Part shown: positions 5,628 through 6,322 of the stretch, piece after piece | How positions within the stretch are numbered: position 1 is the stretch's first letter | Layout: each line of letters begins with the position of its first letter | From: Fidelibacterota bacterium | GTDB taxonomy: Bacteria > Fidelibacterota > Marinisomatia > Marinisomatales > S15-B10 | Assembly (NCBI GenBank): GCA_002691365.1 | Contig: NZHL01000015.1 | Span: 23,510-29,831 of the forward strand | Direction of reading: 5' to 3' | DNA length: 6,322 nucleotides | Position numbers and translations under genes: made by a program | Notes under the pieces: generated by a model | Databases searched by the model: none | Told to the model about the DNA's origin: nothing | The model's input: the letters and a program-made list of their open reading frames with translations, nothing else

Positions 5628-6322
5628 ATGAAAAACATTCTATTAATGATTATTCTAGCACTATTAAATATAAGTTGTAATGCAAAAAAAAATTACCAAA
5701 TTATAAATGGCCAAGCTATGGGAACAAATTATCAAATTAAGTTCAATAATATTTTAAATAAATCTATTTCAAAATCATCCATTGATTCAATTTTTCAAAA
5801 TTTGAACTCTCAAATGTCAACATACGACCCAAAGAGTGAAATTTCACTTTTCAATAAATCAAAAGACAACTTTAAAATCTCAAATGAATTTGAACATGTA
5901 ATTAATAAATCAAAATATTGGACAAAAAAAACATCAGGCGCATTTGATATTACAATTTTCCCTTTATTATCTATTTGGGGTTTTGGTCCTTTTAGTCAGG
6001 GAAAAATAACAAAAATTCCTGCAGAATATTTAATAAAAGATAAACTAGATTTCATTGGATCAGATAATATCTTTGTTGATAATAATATACTTATTAAACA
6101 AAATCACAATATTGCAATAGATGTTAATGCAATTGCAAAAGGATATGGAGTTGATGTAGTATTTGAATTTTTAAAAAAATACAAAATTAAAGACCTCATG
6201 GTTGAACTTGGAGGAGAAATCCGTGCAATAGGTAAGAATCAATTTGGAAAAACTTGGAGTTATGGCATTGAAACGCCTTCTCTAGATCCTCAAACTCAAA
6301 CTAACTACGATTTTATAATTGA
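5628..6322 (+). CDS. apbE: ApbE, FAD:protein FMN transferase, lipoprotein type (3' end outside the window)
   Basis: The frame is open from ATG at 5628-5630 to the window end, giving 231 codons of an expected 330 or so. The N-terminus MKNILLMIILALLNISC is a lipoprotein-like signal with Cys17 as the likely lipidated residue; the lipobox NISC is atypical at -3. ApbE motifs follow in order: MGTNYQIKF (31-39), MSTYDPKSEISLFN (63-76), SGAFDITIFPLLSIWGFG (103-120), IAIDVNAIAKGYGVD (162-176) and MVELGGEIRAIGK (191-203). The C-terminal Mg-binding part is outside. ApbE attaches FMN covalently, through a phosphoester bond, to Thr or Ser of target proteins such as NqrB/NqrC and RnfD/RnfG, on the periplasmic side. 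No target is visible here. There is no Shine-Dalgarno: the leader is pyrimidine-rich because it is the complement of the divergent gene's ribosome-binding site. This start gives the best signal peptide; ATG at 5646 would lose the positive charge. Confidence 0.92.
   Translation, partial: MKNILLMIILALLNISCNAKKNYQIINGQAMGTNYQIKFNNILNKSISKSSIDSIFQNLNSQMSTYDPKSEISLFNKSKDNFKISNEFEHVINKSKYWTKKTSGAFDITIFPLLSIWGFGPFSQGKITKIPAEYLIKDKLDFIGSDNIFVDNNILIKQNHNIAIDVNAIAKGYGVDVVFEFLKKYKIKDLMVELGGEIRAIGKNQFGKTWSYGIETPSLDPQTQTNYDFII

Overview
This is a very AT-rich, densely packed bacterial stretch with seven genes on the plus strand, one on the minus strand and a ninth (plus) cut by the right edge. The GC content is low by eye, intergenic gaps are 2-14 nt or overlaps, Shine-Dalgarno motifs are mostly missing, and two starts are TTG. 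Together with a Tat-signal sugar isomerase and a lipoprotein-type ApbE, this suggests an uncultured, streamlined, probably marine bacterium. Bacteroidota or the Marinimicrobia (SAR406) are my best guesses; this is inference, as no phylogenetic marker gene is present.

Left part (1-3207): the last three genes of an ebo (EDB) cluster. These are eboD (sugar-phosphate cyclase related to 3-dehydroquinate synthase, 5' end outside the window), eboE (a TIM-barrel protein of the xylose-isomerase type) and eboF (a protein with the alkaline phosphatase/nucleotide pyrophosphatase fold). Ebo clusters are known from cyanobacteria, where they are needed to move a scytonemin precursor to the periplasm, from Pseudomonas, where they are linked to nematode repellence, and from some eustigmatophyte plastids. 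The small molecule they make is not known to me. eboA, eboB and eboC would be expected upstream of base 1.

Middle (3204-4694): four small to medium membrane proteins follow eboF without a break. They are a TMEM220-family protein, an unrecognised 46-residue single-pass protein, a 78-residue protein matching only the C-terminal half of the haem enzyme HemJ, and a YdcF/ElyC/SanA (DUF218) protein. Overlaps of 8, 4 and 7 nt and gaps of 14, 2 and 11 nt suggest that everything from eboD to the DUF218 gene is one transcript.

Right part (4699-6322): a minus-strand Tat-signal sugar-phosphate isomerase/epimerase-like gene converges on the operon with a 4-nt gap. It diverges from apbE (FAD:protein FMN transferase, 3' end outside the window) with only 14 nt between the two start codons. 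No tRNA, rRNA, CRISPR, insertion sequence or convincing terminator was seen, and no gene-free stretch exceeds about 15 nt.

Main points of interest: the unexplored Ebo pathway with a run of membrane proteins attached, EboF having lost most canonical metal-binding residues of its superfamily, the half-length HemJ, and the very tight divergent start region.
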